64,000 nucleotides of DNA from Alkalibacterium sp. AK22 (GTDB taxonomy: Bacteria > Bacillota > Bacilli > Lactobacillales > Carnobacteriaceae_A). This document shows, piece after piece, positions 50,933 through 59,765 of this stretch. The stretch lies in the NCBI RefSeq assembly GCF_000585255.1, contig NZ_JANL01000014.1, positions 1 through 64,000 on the forward strand, given 5' to 3'. The notes beneath the pieces are model-generated. The model was not told the origin of the DNA. It saw only the letters and a program-made list of their open reading frames with translations, and did not search any database. The position numbers and the translations under genes are program-made. Positions within the stretch are counted from its first letter, which is position 1, and each line of letters starts with the position of its first letter.

Positions 50933-52714
50933 GTGAATACAATCAATCAAACACTTAAACAGTATTATGGCTATAGCAGTTTCAGACCAGGCCAGCAGGG
51001 GATCATCGAAGCTATTATGGAGGGGCGGGATGTATTGGGGATCATGCCGACTGGTGGAGGAAAGTCCCTCTGTTATCAGATTCCAGCCGTCGAGATGCCT
51101 GGACTGACCTTAGTGATTTCCCCGCTGATCTCACTGATGAAAGATCAGGTCGACGGACTGGTCACCATGGGGATCAAGGCCGGATATTTAAACAGCCAGC
51201 TGACACTGGATGAACAGAATCAGACCATCAGAGAAGCCATTGGGAATGAACTGGATCTGCTTTATGTCTCACCTGAGCGTCTGGAAAATGAGTACTTCTT
51301 GAGCCGGCTGCGACAGATGCACATCAACCTGATTGCAGTGGATGAAGCGCACTGCATTTCTCAGTGGGGTCATGATTTTCGTCCGAGCTATCAGGCGATT
51401 CCTGCGGTAAGAGACCACTGCAGGAATCGCCCTCCTTTTGCAGCCTTTACCGCAACGGCAACGCAAAAAGTCCGTGAAGATATCATTCAAAGGCTCGATC
51501 TTCAGGATCCCTATGCCTTTACTGCCAGCTTTGACCGGCCTAACCTGACTTTTTCGATTGCGCACCCTAAAAATAAGCAGCAGAAACTGCTGGAACTGAT
51601 AAAGAAAAATGAATCCAGCGTGATTTACTGCAATACCCGTAAAAATGTGGAGCGGGTCTACAGCTTTTTGAAAAAGAAAGGCTATGATGCCGGCTATTAT
51701 CACGGGGGACTGAGTGCCGAAGAACGCACCCGTTATCAGGAAGATTTTCTCTATGACAAAACGCCGGTAATCGTTGCGACCAATGCCTTTGGGATGGGGA
51801 TTGATAAAAGCAATGTGCGGTATGTGATCCACTACAATATGCCCCTGGATATGGAAAGTTACTACCAGGAAGCTGGCCGTGCCGGCAGGGACGGTGCGCC
51901 TGCAGAGGCGGTACTGTTTTATTCCAGTCAGGATATCATCACCAACAATATGCTGATTGAACAAGGCAGTCATCCGCACGCCAAAAAAAATCTCAATACG
52001 ATTATCTCCTACTGCAAAACGGGGCAGTGTCTGAGAAAAGTAATCCTGGCCTATTTTGATGAGACGGCCCAATCAGATGTCTGCGGTAACTGTTCCAACT
52101 GTAACGGTGAGACTGAACGCATTGAAGTCACGGAAACCTGCCAGAAGATCCTTTCCTGCATCTATAGGATGAACCAGCAGTTTGGTATGGGCATGATCAC
52201 GGATGTTTTGAGAGGGAAGAATAATGCCCGAATCAGAAGTCAGCGTTTTGATGAACTATCGACATACGGAATTATGAAAGCCGCTTCTGATCAGACAATC
52301 AAAGATACTATCGCCCTTATGGTTAGCGAACAGTTTCTTCAGGTGGGTGGCGACCAGTATCCGATCCTCAAGTTTACTGACAAGACAGTGGATCTACTGC
52401 ATGCCCGGGAAAAGCTGTATATGATAAAACACCAGGAAACCGAGCAGAAAACCAAAGCGGCTGTCAACGAGGACTATGACCAGGCGCTGTTTGAAGAACT
52501 ACGGGCTTTAAGAAAAGCTATTGCAGGAGAAATCGGCAAGCCTCCTTTTGTGGTCTTTACTGACCGGTCTCTGATGAGCATGGCTGCTGTCTATCCAAAG
52601 ACACCGGCAGACTTGCTGACCGTTCACGGTGTAGGAGAGGCCAAACTCGATAAGTACGGAGAAGCGTTTCTTGAACGAATCGGAGAATATCTGGCGAATA
52701 AAGAAGACAGTTGA
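50933..52714 (+). CDS. recQ: ATP-dependent DNA helicase RecQ
   Basis: 3'-to-5' superfamily 2 helicase for recombination and replication-fork repair. Motif 0 is YGYSSFRPGQ, Walker A TGGGKSLCYQ, DEAH-type Walker B VDEAHCISQWGHDFRPSY, then TATAT and QEAGRAGRDG. An RQC zinc site follows with four cysteines (GQCLRK, VCGNCSNC), then a winged helix and a C-terminal HRDC domain (about 515-590). Length is 593 residues. The GTG at 50933 is used because AGGAG is seven bases upstream. Confidence 0.95.
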   Translation: MNTINQTLKQYYGYSSFRPGQQGIIEAIMEGRDVLGIMPTGGGKSLCYQIPAVEMPGLTLVISPLISLMKDQVDGLVTMGIKAGYLNSQLTLDEQNQTIREAIGNELDLLYVSPERLENEYFLSRLRQMHINLIAVDEAHCISQWGHDFRPSYQAIPAVRDHCRNRPPFAAFTATATQKVREDIIQRLDLQDPYAFTASFDRPNLTFSIAHPKNKQQKLLELIKKNESSVIYCNTRKNVERVYSFLKKKGYDAGYYHGGLSAEERTRYQEDFLYDKTPVIVATNAFGMGIDKSNVRYVIHYNMPLDMESYYQEAGRAGRDGAPAEAVLFYSSQDIITNNMLIEQGSHPHAKKNLNTIISYCKTGQCLRKVILAYFDETAQSDVCGNCSNCNGETERIEVTETCQKILSCIYRMNQQFGMGMITDVLRGKNNARIRSQRFDELSTYGIMKAASDQTIKDTIALMVSEQFLQVGGDQYPILKFTDKTVDLLHAREKLYMIKHQETEQKTKAAVNEDYDQALFEELRALRKAIAGEIGKPPFVVFTDRSLMSMAAVYPKTPADLLTVHGVGEAKLDKYGEAFLERIGEYLANKEDS

Positions 52715-53000
52715 ATACGGACTTTCGCAGTTGAGCAGATCATGAGCAGCCGTAAAATTGTCCTTCTGAAAGGGTAAGCGTGTAAAGCTACAGCGTAACC
52801 GGTGAATGATTCTGAAAATCTAAGTTGCTGGCTTTTTTTGGAAACGGGCCCGTAAGCGACCGGCATGTGACAGAATGATAAAAGCTTGCTTATCTTATGA
52901 TGAGAAGGCTCAAGGGCGCTTTTTTCGCCTGAACGATTATGCTACAATTAACGGGCCGAACTATATCAGAATGACTGACTGGAAGGAAGTATGAACAATT
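52715..53000. other. Region between recQ and dsdA
   Basis: No gene is seen. TGCTACAAT (52940-52948) is an extended -10 promoter for dsdA, and GGAAGGAAG (52981-52989) a ribosome site. An out-of-frame five-codon frame (52991-53008) overlaps the dsdA start. Confidence 0.5.
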
Positions 53001-54344
53001 ATGAATGAAATCAAAGACCTGATTCAAATTAACCCTCTACTGGGAGCGGTTCAGCGCTCCGAAGAGATTTTCTGGAGCAACCCGATGTACTTGCCGACAG
53101 AAGAAGCGACCAAAGCGACCCCTTATTCAACAACAGATATTGAAGATGCTGAGGCCCGTCTCCAGCGCTTTGCCGCATTTATCCGAGTCGCTTTTCCGGA
53201 GACGGAAGCTACGGATGGAATCATTGAATCACCCTTGTCAGAAATAAGCGAGATGAAAAGCCATCTGAACGCCTCTCTTGAGACTGACCTGAGCGGTAGA
53301 CTGCTGCTGAAGCGGGATGACCTGCTGCCGATATCCGGAACCATCAAAGCCCGTGGAGCAATCTATGAAGTGCTCAAGCATGCTGAAGAGCTGGCACTGG
53401 AAAAAGGGATGCTAGAATCAATCGAAGAAGACTATGCTGTCTTTGCCAGCGAGGCATTCACTGAATTCTTTTCTCAATTCCATATCGCTGTGGGTACGAC
53501 CGGTAATTTAGGAATCAGCGTGGGAATGATGGCACGCAAGCTTGGTTTCAACGTAACCGTTCATATGTCAGTCGAAGCCAAGCAGTGGAAAAAAGAATAC
53601 CTGCGTGATAAAGGAGTGGAAGTCATTGAACATGACACCGACTTCTCCAAAGCAGTGGAAAACGGCCGGGCCGAGTCCGATGCGAATCCAAGCAGTTACT
53701 TTGTTGATGACGAGCATTCGGCAGAACTGTTTTTAGGTTATACAGTCGGCGGTTTCCGGATGAAGAAACAGCTTGAAGAAGAAGGAATCACCGTCGACAA
53801 AGACCACCCACTCTTTGTTTATCTGCCTTGTGGAATCGGTGGATCTCCAGGAGGCATTACATTTGGTCTGAAGCAGGCTTTTGGTGAGCATGTACACTGC
53901 TTCTTTGCAGAGCCAACTAAGATGCCGAGCATGCTGGTCGGATTGCTCTCCGAAAAATATGATGGTATTTCTGTCTTTGATTTCGAGCTGGGCGGATTGA
54001 CCATCGCTGACGGACTGGCAGTTCCTCGTACATCTGGTCTGGTTGCTAAACTGATGCGTACCTTTTTCAGCGGAGGCTATTCTGTTCAGGATGAAGTGTT
54101 CAAGGGACTGCTGTCCAGTCTATACGACAAAGAGTCTGTTTTTCTTGAACCAGCAGCTGTTGCCGGCATGGTTGGTCCTTACCGCCTGCTGAATACGCTA
54201 AACGGTAAAAGCTATCTAGAAGCAGCCGGTCTAAAGGACAAGATGCATCAGGCTACACATATTGCCTGGGCAACTGGGGGATCTATGGTGCCTGAGAAAG
54301 ACCGTGAAGTTTTCCTTGAAGAAAGCAGCCTGCATGCGCTTTGA
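53001..54344 (+). CDS. dsdA: D-serine ammonia-lyase
   Basis: PLP enzyme that deaminates D-serine to pyruvate, used for detoxification or as a carbon and nitrogen source. The 447-residue protein has the PLP Lys116 in SGTIKARGA, the phosphate-binding loop GTTGNLG, and PCGIGGSPGG further on, as in DsdA. A D-serine transporter or LysR regulator is not adjacent. The ATG at 53001 lies 11 bases after GGAAGGAAG, which is better spaced for an out-of-frame ATG at 52991. Confidence 0.93.
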   Translation: MNEIKDLIQINPLLGAVQRSEEIFWSNPMYLPTEEATKATPYSTTDIEDAEARLQRFAAFIRVAFPETEATDGIIESPLSEISEMKSHLNASLETDLSGRLLLKRDDLLPISGTIKARGAIYEVLKHAEELALEKGMLESIEEDYAVFASEAFTEFFSQFHIAVGTTGNLGISVGMMARKLGFNVTVHMSVEAKQWKKEYLRDKGVEVIEHDTDFSKAVENGRAESDANPSSYFVDDEHSAELFLGYTVGGFRMKKQLEEEGITVDKDHPLFVYLPCGIGGSPGGITFGLKQAFGEHVHCFFAEPTKMPSMLVGLLSEKYDGISVFDFELGGLTIADGLAVPRTSGLVAKLMRTFFSGGYSVQDEVFKGLLSSLYDKESVFLEPAAVAGMVGPYRLLNTLNGKSYLEAAGLKDKMHQATHIAWATGGSMVPEKDREVFLEESSLHAL

Positions 54345-54405
54345 TCAATAGTGACGAAGAAGATGGAAGATGAAAAAGCTGGGGCTTCACCTCCAGTGAG
54401 AAGTG

Positions 54406-54459
54406 AAAAAGCAGCCTTGCCAGGATCAGTTCAATGACTTCTGGCAAGGCTGCTTTTAT
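54406..54459. terminator. Bidirectional terminator between dsdA and adhP
   Basis: AAGCAGCCTTGCCAG pairs exactly with CTGGCAAGGCTGCTT (15 bp), with A-runs before and T-runs after it. The flanking genes converge. Confidence 0.88.
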
Positions 54460-54477
54460 TTACATTGAAAGTAAAGC

Positions 54478-55488
54478 TTAAAGGTCCATATCGATGACCA
54501 TGCGGCCGGTAAAACTGCCAGCCTGCATCTCATCAAAGATAGCATTGATGTCTTCAATCGGACGCTTCTCGACTTTAGGGATAACCCGTCCCTCGGCAGC
54601 AAATGCGAAGGCTTCACGGAGATCCTCGCGGGTGCCGACGAGAGAACCGATGACTTCGATTCCATTCAAAACAAGCCGGGGGATGCTCAGGTCCATGGCT
54701 TCAGGCGGCAGTCCGACGGCCACAACGACGCCTCCGGCCCGAACACAGTCGATGGCTGAGTTGAAGGCAGACTTGGCCACGGCAGTAACGACTGCAGCAT
54801 GCGCCCCACCTATCTTGTCCTGCATCATGTCTTCAGGCTTGTCTTTTTTAGGGTTGATAACCATGTCTGCTCCCATTTCTCTGGCCAGTTCCAGCTGAGA
54901 GTCATTAATATCGACAGCGATCACTTTGGCATTGAATACATTTTTGGCATACTGCAGCGCGAGGTTACCCAGTCCACCCAATCCGTAAATTGCAATCCAC
55001 TGACCAGGCTTGATTTTGGCTTCCTTGATAGCCTTGTAAGTGGTCACGCCGGCACAGGTCACGCTGCTGGCAGCTGCCGGATCAAGACCGTCTGGGACTT
55101 TGACGGCATAGTCGGCCGTTACGATACATTGTTCCGCCATGGCTCCGTCCACAGTATAGCCGGCATTTTTAACTTCCCGACAGAGTGTTTCCCGTCCACT
55201 TATGCAGTATTCATAGTGTCCGCAGCCTTCAAAAAACCAGGCAATGCTGACACGGTCGCCTACTTTTAAACTACTCACGTCATCAGCCACTTCTCTGACG
55301 ACTCCGATACCTTCATGGCCGAGTGTTACCCCCGTCTTATCACCATAATCAGCATTTTTTACATGCAAATCAGTGTGACAGACTCCACAGAATTCTACAT
55401 CGACTAGAGCTTCTCCGGAACGGATTGGTCGAATAGTCTTATCTTTAACTTCAACACGCTTGTCGCTTGTAACAACTGCTGCCTTCAT
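54478..55488 (-). CDS. adhP: NAD-dependent alcohol dehydrogenase, AdhP type
   Basis: A 336-residue zinc alcohol dehydrogenase that interconverts ethanol or propanol and the aldehyde. Catalytic zinc ligands are in FCGVCHTD and GHEGIG, and the NAD motif is GLGGLGNLA with Asp in AVDIND. In the structural zinc lobe, [15 protein letters not shown], ligands C89, C95 and C103 are present but the second ligand is Tyr92 (TAT, codon at 55213-55215) instead of Cys. One base change would explain it. The promoter is strong and carries a cre-like site, consistent with fermentative control. It shares a terminator with dsdA. Confidence 0.92.
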   Translation of the reverse strand: MKAAVVTSDKRVEVKDKTIRPIRSGEALVDVEFCGVCHTDLHVKNADYGDKTGVTLGHEGIGVVREVADDVSSLKVGDRVSIAWFFEGCGHYEYCISGRETLCREVKNAGYTVDGAMAEQCIVTADYAVKVPDGLDPAAASSVTCAGVTTYKAIKEAKIKPGQWIAIYGLGGLGNLALQYAKNVFNAKVIAVDINDSQLELAREMGADMVINPKKDKPEDMMQDKIGGAHAAVVTAVAKSAFNSAIDCVRAGGVVVAVGLPPEAMDLSIPRLVLNGIEVIGSLVGTREDLREAFAFAAEGRVIPKVEKRPIEDINAIFDEMQAGSFTGRMVIDMDL

Positions 55489-55521
55489 TTATATCTTCCT
55501 TTCGGTTTTAGTCTTAACACG

Positions 55522-55550
55522 ATTATAAAGCGTTTACATTGTGAGGTCAA
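55522..55550 (-). promoter_or_regulatory. adhP promoter with cre-like site
   Basis: On the minus strand -35 TTGACC (55545-55550), 17-base spacer and -10 TATAAT (55522-55527). The spacer holds TGTAAACGCTTTAT (55525-55538 complement; 12 of 14 cre positions). Confidence 0.82.
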
Positions 55551-55822
55551 TCACCTTTTTTGTTTTATATTGCATTTAATAGAGGATAATATGTTTGATA
55601 AATAGAATTAAAAATGTGTAAAAATGTACAATGTAATGATTTTTTTGTTTTTGTTTAGTAGCTGAAGTCAGAAGTAAACAAAGGTCCAAAGTAAAATAAA
55701 TCTGCTGAAAAGTGCTCTCCTAGTTGATGAAGGCGGTGAAAAAGCGGTATGATAGAGATAGGCATTTTATCCATTAAGTTGAAAATGTTTGGAAAAACTA
55801 GTTAAGGGAGAATATTAGATAA
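55551..55822. other. Divergent region adhP / UppS-like gene
   Basis: AT-rich DNA without a gene. A plus-strand promoter is seen at 55724-55753: TTGATG, 18 bases, TATGAT. AAGGGAGAA precedes the start at 55823. Confidence 0.55.
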
Positions 55823-56485
55823 ATGGAAAAGTATAAACGTTTACCAAAACATATTGGTGTGATCCCCGACGGCAACCGAAGATGGGCAGTCAATCAGGGG
55901 CTGAAAAAACAAGATGGATACAATCATGGAATCGGACCGGGGCTGAAATTGTATGAAGCCTGCCTAGAACTTGGTGTAGAAGAAATGACATATTACGGCT
56001 TCACGATGGATAATGTGAAACGTCCTTCCCTTCAGACCAAAGCCTTTCAAAAGGCCTGTGTCGACTCAGTCAATGAACTGAAGAAACGGGATGCGGACCT
56101 GCTGGTTATCGGAAATACTGATTCAAAGGTGTTTCCTAAAGAATTGCTCCCTTACGCCATGAAGCGGACTAAATTTGGTGAAGGCCGGATGAAAGTCAAT
56201 TTTCTGGTCAATTATGGCTGGAACTGGGATTTGAATTATGCACTGGAGAACAATGACGCGATGGAAACGAAAAACCTGATCGATCATATCGCTTCCAAGG
56301 ATATTTCCAGAATGGACATGATCTTGAGGTGGGGCGGGCGCAGACGCCTGAGTGGCTTCCTTCCAATCCAGTCTATCTATTCAGACATTTACGTTGTCAA
56401 TGAGTACTGGCCAAACTACACAGATCAGCATCTGCATGATGCGCTTCAGTGGTACCAAGAAACAGATGTCACTTTAGGCGGCTGA
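55823..56485 (+). CDS. Short UppS-like cis-prenyltransferase
   Basis: A 220-residue member of the undecaprenyl-diphosphate synthase family, which condenses isopentenyl units in cis configuration. Catalytic Asp16 lies in VIPDGNRRWA, the usual first motif. YGFTMDNVKRP corresponds to the YAFSTENWKRP substrate motif, and LRWGGRRRLSGFLPIQSIYSDIYV to the R-x-G-x-x-R-x-S signature near the C-terminus. It is about 25-30 residues shorter than housekeeping UppS, and several motif residues differ (Pro for Met before DGN, no GHKAG). It is therefore probably a paralogue with another chain length or role. The usual cdsA neighbour is absent. Confidence 0.78.
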   Translation: MEKYKRLPKHIGVIPDGNRRWAVNQGLKKQDGYNHGIGPGLKLYEACLELGVEEMTYYGFTMDNVKRPSLQTKAFQKACVDSVNELKKRDADLLVIGNTDSKVFPKELLPYAMKRTKFGEGRMKVNFLVNYGWNWDLNYALENNDAMETKNLIDHIASKDISRMDMILRWGGRRRLSGFLPIQSIYSDIYVVNEYWPNYTDQHLHDALQWYQETDVTLGG

Positions 56486-56563
56486 TTCACAAGCGAGAGA
56501 AAAGGAATGAGCAGCAGGAGTCTGTTTGTTCCTTTTCGATTTTTTTAAAGAGAGGGTTCTGAT

Positions 56564-57133
56564 ATGAACAGCAAAAGAATCATCGTACTGGTGGGCCCAA
56601 GCGGCAGCGGTAAGACGACAATTGGAGAAAAATTGAGTGAGAAAGGTTTGCACAAACTAGTCACGACGACTACGCGTGTTCCCCGTGCAGGGGAGACCGA
56701 TGGGGTGGATTACTACTTCAGAAACGTGGATGAACTGGATCCAAAAGACTTTATAGAACAGACAATTTACAATCACCGGCTTTATGGTCTGACAAAAAGT
56801 GAAGTATCCCAGGCGCTTGATCGCTATCCGCTTGTACATGTATCGCTCGACAAAAATGGTGCCCGGGCGATGAAACAGGCCTTTCCTGAAGAAACGCTGA
56901 TTATTTTTCTGACCGTATCGGCTGAAGATATGAAAAAAAGAATGGAATGCAGGGGAGACGCTCCTCAGAAAATTATCGAGCGGCTGACGTTCAGTGAAGA
57001 AACCGATGAGCTGAAACCTCTGGATGAAGCGGATGTAATTTTGGAGAATCGTACAGTGGAGGAGACAGTAGAGAGTATCTTTAGTGTCATCGATGGCAGC
57101 CGCCAAGCAGACATTTCAGCAAATGGAGCCTGA
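56564..57133 (+). CDS. Guanylate kinase-like protein
   Basis: A 189-residue P-loop protein of the guanylate kinase family. The P-loop is GPSGSGKTT, the GMP-binding segment TTTRVPRAGETDGVDYYF, and the lid MECRGDAPQKIIERL. Most catalytic features are conserved, so phosphorylation of GMP or dGMP is plausible. It is shorter than housekeeping Gmk (about 205 residues), which normally sits beside rpoZ; here the neighbours are an UppS-like gene and a small membrane protein. It may be a second Gmk paralogue. Confidence 0.78.
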   Translation: MNSKRIIVLVGPSGSGKTTIGEKLSEKGLHKLVTTTTRVPRAGETDGVDYYFRNVDELDPKDFIEQTIYNHRLYGLTKSEVSQALDRYPLVHVSLDKNGARAMKQAFPEETLIIFLTVSAEDMKKRMECRGDAPQKIIERLTFSEETDELKPLDEADVILENRTVEETVESIFSVIDGSRQADISANGA

Positions 57134-57136
57134 ATA

Positions 57137-57307
57137 ATGGATATCGATCCAAAATCCATTGTATGGTATCCACTGTTCACACTGCTTTTATACCTGTTGT
57201 TAAGTCTAGTTATCGATCTGCCTTTCTGGACCATTTTTTTAGTCCTGTTCTTTGTCTTTCTTTATATTATTGTCATCATCATTATTGAAATAAAAAAAGA
57301 TCTGTAA
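57137..57307 (+). CDS. 56-residue membrane protein
   Basis: ATG 57137 lies 3 bases after the Gmk-like stop codon and the frame ends at TAA 57305-57307. The peptide starts MDIDPKSIVW, has two hydrophobic segments separated by a short polar turn (IDLPFW), and ends with the charged tail EIKKDL. It has no close family that I recognise. Tight spacing and direct abutment to a terminator suggest it is translated from the same message as the Gmk-like gene, by coupling, since its own ribosome site is weak. Confidence 0.55.
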   Translation: MDIDPKSIVWYPLFTLLLYLLLSLVIDLPFWTIFLVLFFVFLYIIVIIIIEIKKDL

Positions 57308-57310
57308 ATT

Positions 57311-57349
57311 AAAAAAGGAGCAGGCTGCTATAGCGGCCTGCTCCTTTTT
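57311..57349. terminator. Bidirectional terminator facing guaC
   Basis: AAAAAGGAGCAGGC pairs with GCCTGCTCCTTTTT, with inner GC/GC pairs. It serves both converging units. Confidence 0.88.
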
Positions 57350-57357
57350 AATTGATA

Positions 57358-58389
57358 CTATACAGAATAGTTGAATGAACCATAACTATCGGGCACATCG
57401 ATGCCACTGGCATTGTAGTTCTCACCATTCATGATTGAGTTTTTGACAATGACATAGTCTACCTTGCGGAGTGATTCAATGTCGTTTCCGCCGGCATAGG
57501 AGATTGAGGACTGCAGGTCCTGTTTCATTTCCAGCAGGGTATCAGCAATATCTCCTTTGTAATCTGTTAGGATTTTCTTTCCTTCGACATTCTTGCGCTC
57601 ACCTTTCTGATGGGCAGAAGCGCTGCCGAAGTATTCCTTGTAAGTGCGGCCATCAATTTCGACCATTTTTCCTGGTGACTGATCGTGTCCGGCAAAGAGC
57701 GAACCGATCATAACCATGGAAGCACCGAAACGGATCGATTTGGCGATGTCACCATGGGTTCTAATTCCGCCATCAGCAATCAGCGGCTTGCGGGCTGCTT
57801 TGGAGCAGTGAGACAGGGCAGCCAGCTGCCATCCGCCCGTTCCAAAGCCGGTCTTCAACTTAGTTGTACACACTTTTCCTGGGCCAATCCCCACTTTAGT
57901 TGCGTCGGCACCAGCATTTTCCAGTTCTCTAACCGCTTCAGGTGTGCCGACATTACCAGCAATCAGAAAAGTTTCAGGCATGTGTTCTTTAACGTGTCTG
58001 ATCATGTCAATGACCAGATCGGAGTGACCGTGAGCCACATCAATGGTTATATATTCAGGTACAAGGCTGTCTTTAGCCAGCTCTTCTACAAATCCGTATT
58101 CTTCTGTCTTTACACCCAGGCTGATAGATGCAAACAGACCGCGTCCATGCATCATTTCTACAAAACTGCGTCGTGCCTCTTCATCGAAGCGGTGCATAAT
58201 ATAGAAGTAATCATTTTCAGCCAGCCAGATAGAAAGCTCTTCATCCAAAACGGTCTGCATATTGGCAGGAACCACCGGCATCTGAAAAGTATGCTTGCCT
58301 AGAGTCACCGACGTGTCACATTCAGATCGGCTGCGCACTGTAGACTTTGCGGGAATCAGCTGGATATCTTCATAGTCAAAAACCTTCAT
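57358..58389 (-). CDS. guaC: GMP reductase
   Basis: Reductively deaminates GMP to IMP with NADPH, balancing guanine and adenine nucleotides. The 343-residue protein of the Gram-positive (type 2) GuaC group begins [14 protein letters not shown], has the active-site Cys in [15 protein letters not shown] and [14 protein letters not shown], and the [10 protein letters not shown] segment. It is a single gene with AGAGGAG before the ATG. Its product IMP joins the pathway made by the pur operon of this window. Confidence 0.94.
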   Translation of the reverse strand: MKVFDYEDIQLIPAKSTVRSRSECDTSVTLGKHTFQMPVVPANMQTVLDEELSIWLAENDYFYIMHRFDEEARRSFVEMMHGRGLFASISLGVKTEEYGFVEELAKDSLVPEYITIDVAHGHSDLVIDMIRHVKEHMPETFLIAGNVGTPEAVRELENAGADATKVGIGPGKVCTTKLKTGFGTGGWQLAALSHCSKAARKPLIADGGIRTHGDIAKSIRFGASMVMIGSLFAGHDQSPGKMVEIDGRTYKEYFGSASAHQKGERKNVEGKKILTDYKGDIADTLLEMKQDLQSSISYAGGNDIESLRKVDYVIVKNSIMNGENYNASGIDVPDSYGSFNYSV

Positions 58390-58467
58390 TGTAAACTCCT
58401 CTTTGTGTCTGTTCAGACAGGTATTAGGGAGAAAGCCAGATCAATCGGTTTTGAGTTTCCCTTGACT

Positions 58468-58496
58468 ACTTTACCGAAAGCAGGCAGGGATGTCAA
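58468..58496 (-). promoter_or_regulatory. guaC promoter
   Basis: On the minus strand -35 TTGACA (58491-58496), 17-base spacer and -10 TAAAGT (58468-58473). No PurBox is seen nearby. Confidence 0.8.
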
Positions 58497-58661
58497 AGGC
58501 ATAATGCATTTTTAACCGCTTGCTAGCACAAAACATCTGCTTTCCTGCTGAAGAAAAATGCGTCGGTTTGGCTAAAGGCGGATTGCTCAAATAGGATAAC
58601 TCAGGGTGAATGTAAAAAGAGGATAAACATATAAGTTGATAAAAAGGCAAAATAGTCTTAT

Positions 58662-58690
58662 TTGAAATCAAATAGCAGATACGGTAAAAT
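58662..58690 (+). promoter_or_regulatory. PAP2 gene promoter
   Basis: -35 TTGAAA (58662-58667), 17-base spacer and -10 TAAAAT (58685-58690), about 35 bases before the start codon. Confidence 0.8.
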
Positions 58691-58726
58691 AACTTTTCGA
58701 GAATAAAAGACAAGGATGATGGAGTC

Positions 58727-59464
58727 ATGGCGGGCGTAAGCTCTAAAAAGAATACAAAAAAAATAAAGGATATCGAAGACATCAAGGATTATATGAGTCG
58801 AAAATTCAGGAAGCCCAAGAATTTGTTTGTGTTGGCAGTAACGCTAACGGTTCCTTTTTTATTTCTTGTGGTTATGAGCTTTTATGAATGGGGCTTTATT
58901 GGTGCTCTGGACGAAACCATTGGCCTCAGGCTGCACGGGAGCCAAGATACACTGCTGACCCGGTTTTTCATAGGTTTGACGAGGATGGGTGATGCTTGGT
59001 TTGTTGCCCTGTTTGCCACCTTTTTCTCATTGTATATCTGGCGGGTCCGAAAGCATGCACGCCTGTCAATATGGTATTTTCTGACGGTCAGCATCGGTGC
59101 CGGGGGGGTCAATCAGCTAGTGAAAGTATTTTTCCGTCGGCCGAGGCCTACACATGTCGAGCATCTGATTGTGCACGGTGGATACTCTTTCCCGAGTGGA
59201 CACGCCATGGGAGCGGCCATAGCATACGGGGCACTGCTGTTTTTGATTATCCGTGCCAGCCGGACATGGGTGCCAACGGTGGTCGGTTCACTGATACTGG
59301 TTCCATTCATTTTACTGATGGGTATCAGTCGGGTTTATCTGGGACTGCACTATCCTTCTGATATCATCGGCGGTTACTCTCTAGGGCTAGCAGTCCTATC
59401 CATGAGTATCGGCCTTTATAGTGCTTCATTGAAAGACAAGGGATATAAAAAAGGACAGCGTTAA
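58727..59464 (+). CDS. PAP2-superfamily membrane phosphatase
   Basis: A 245-residue membrane phosphatase of the type that dephosphorylates lipid pyrophosphates or phosphatidate on the outer face. The three PAP2 motifs are complete: KVFFRRPRP, YSFPSGHAM and SRVYLGLHYPSD. A charged, Lys-rich N-terminal cytoplasmic stretch of about 30 residues is followed by about six hydrophobic segments. A role in undecaprenyl-PP recycling is possible but not shown. The stop codon lies within the following terminator hairpin. Confidence 0.88.
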   Translation: MAGVSSKKNTKKIKDIEDIKDYMSRKFRKPKNLFVLAVTLTVPFLFLVVMSFYEWGFIGALDETIGLRLHGSQDTLLTRFFIGLTRMGDAWFVALFATFFSLYIWRVRKHARLSIWYFLTVSIGAGGVNQLVKVFFRRPRPTHVEHLIVHGGYSFPSGHAMGAAIAYGALLFLIIRASRTWVPTVVGSLILVPFILLMGISRVYLGLHYPSDIIGGYSLGLAVLSMSIGLYSASLKDKGYKKGQR

Positions 59465-59490
59465 GTCAAATTGACTTTGCTGTCCTTTTT
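59448..59490 (+). terminator. Terminator of the PAP2 gene, overlapping its 3' end
   Basis: AAAAAGGACAGC (59448-59459) pairs with GCTGTCCTTTTT (59479-59490), with inner AAGTCAA/TTGACTT pairs. The left arm is part of the coding sequence. It may also serve the converging gene at 59500. Confidence 0.85.
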
Positions 59491-59499
59491 TATGCTTTA

Positions 59500-59697
59500 T
59501 TAGATAATACCGATGATCATTGCAATTGAACCGAAGGCCACAGCCGTCCAGTTGAGCCCTTTTTCAGGTGTCAACAGTCCTAGCGCTCCCAGAATCATAG
59601 CTACAATACCCAGCGGGATGTTCCATACAAAAAAGCCGATTACAGCTAGTGCCATGGCAGTCCAGCCAATCAATTTACCTAATCTGTCTGATCCCAT
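59500..59697 (-). CDS. 65-residue two-helix membrane protein
   Basis: A small membrane protein with two long hydrophobic segments (about 10-42 and 50-65) around a polar GLLTPEKGLNW turn. AGGAGAGGACAAT precedes ATG 59697, which supports translation. It resembles small Gly/Ala-rich helical proteins common in Firmicutes, with no assigned function. A TATACT -10 lies about 50 bases upstream on the minus strand. Confidence 0.65.
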   Translation of the reverse strand: MGSDRLGKLIGWTAMALAVIGFFVWNIPLGIVAMILGALGLLTPEKGLNWTAVAFGSIAMIIGII

Positions 59698-59765
59698 ATT
59701 GTCCTCTCCTTGTCTACCCAGCGTACTTACTTAAAAAGTATACCTTACTTATGCGGGACAGACAA

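Noticed and set aside
51269-52072. 267-codon minus-strand open frame inside recQ
   Set aside because: The RecQ motifs on the plus strand are complete; the antisense frame shows no family features.
54494-55269. Plus-strand open frames opposite adhP
   Set aside because: Antisense to a conserved enzyme with intact catalytic motifs, and no start signals.
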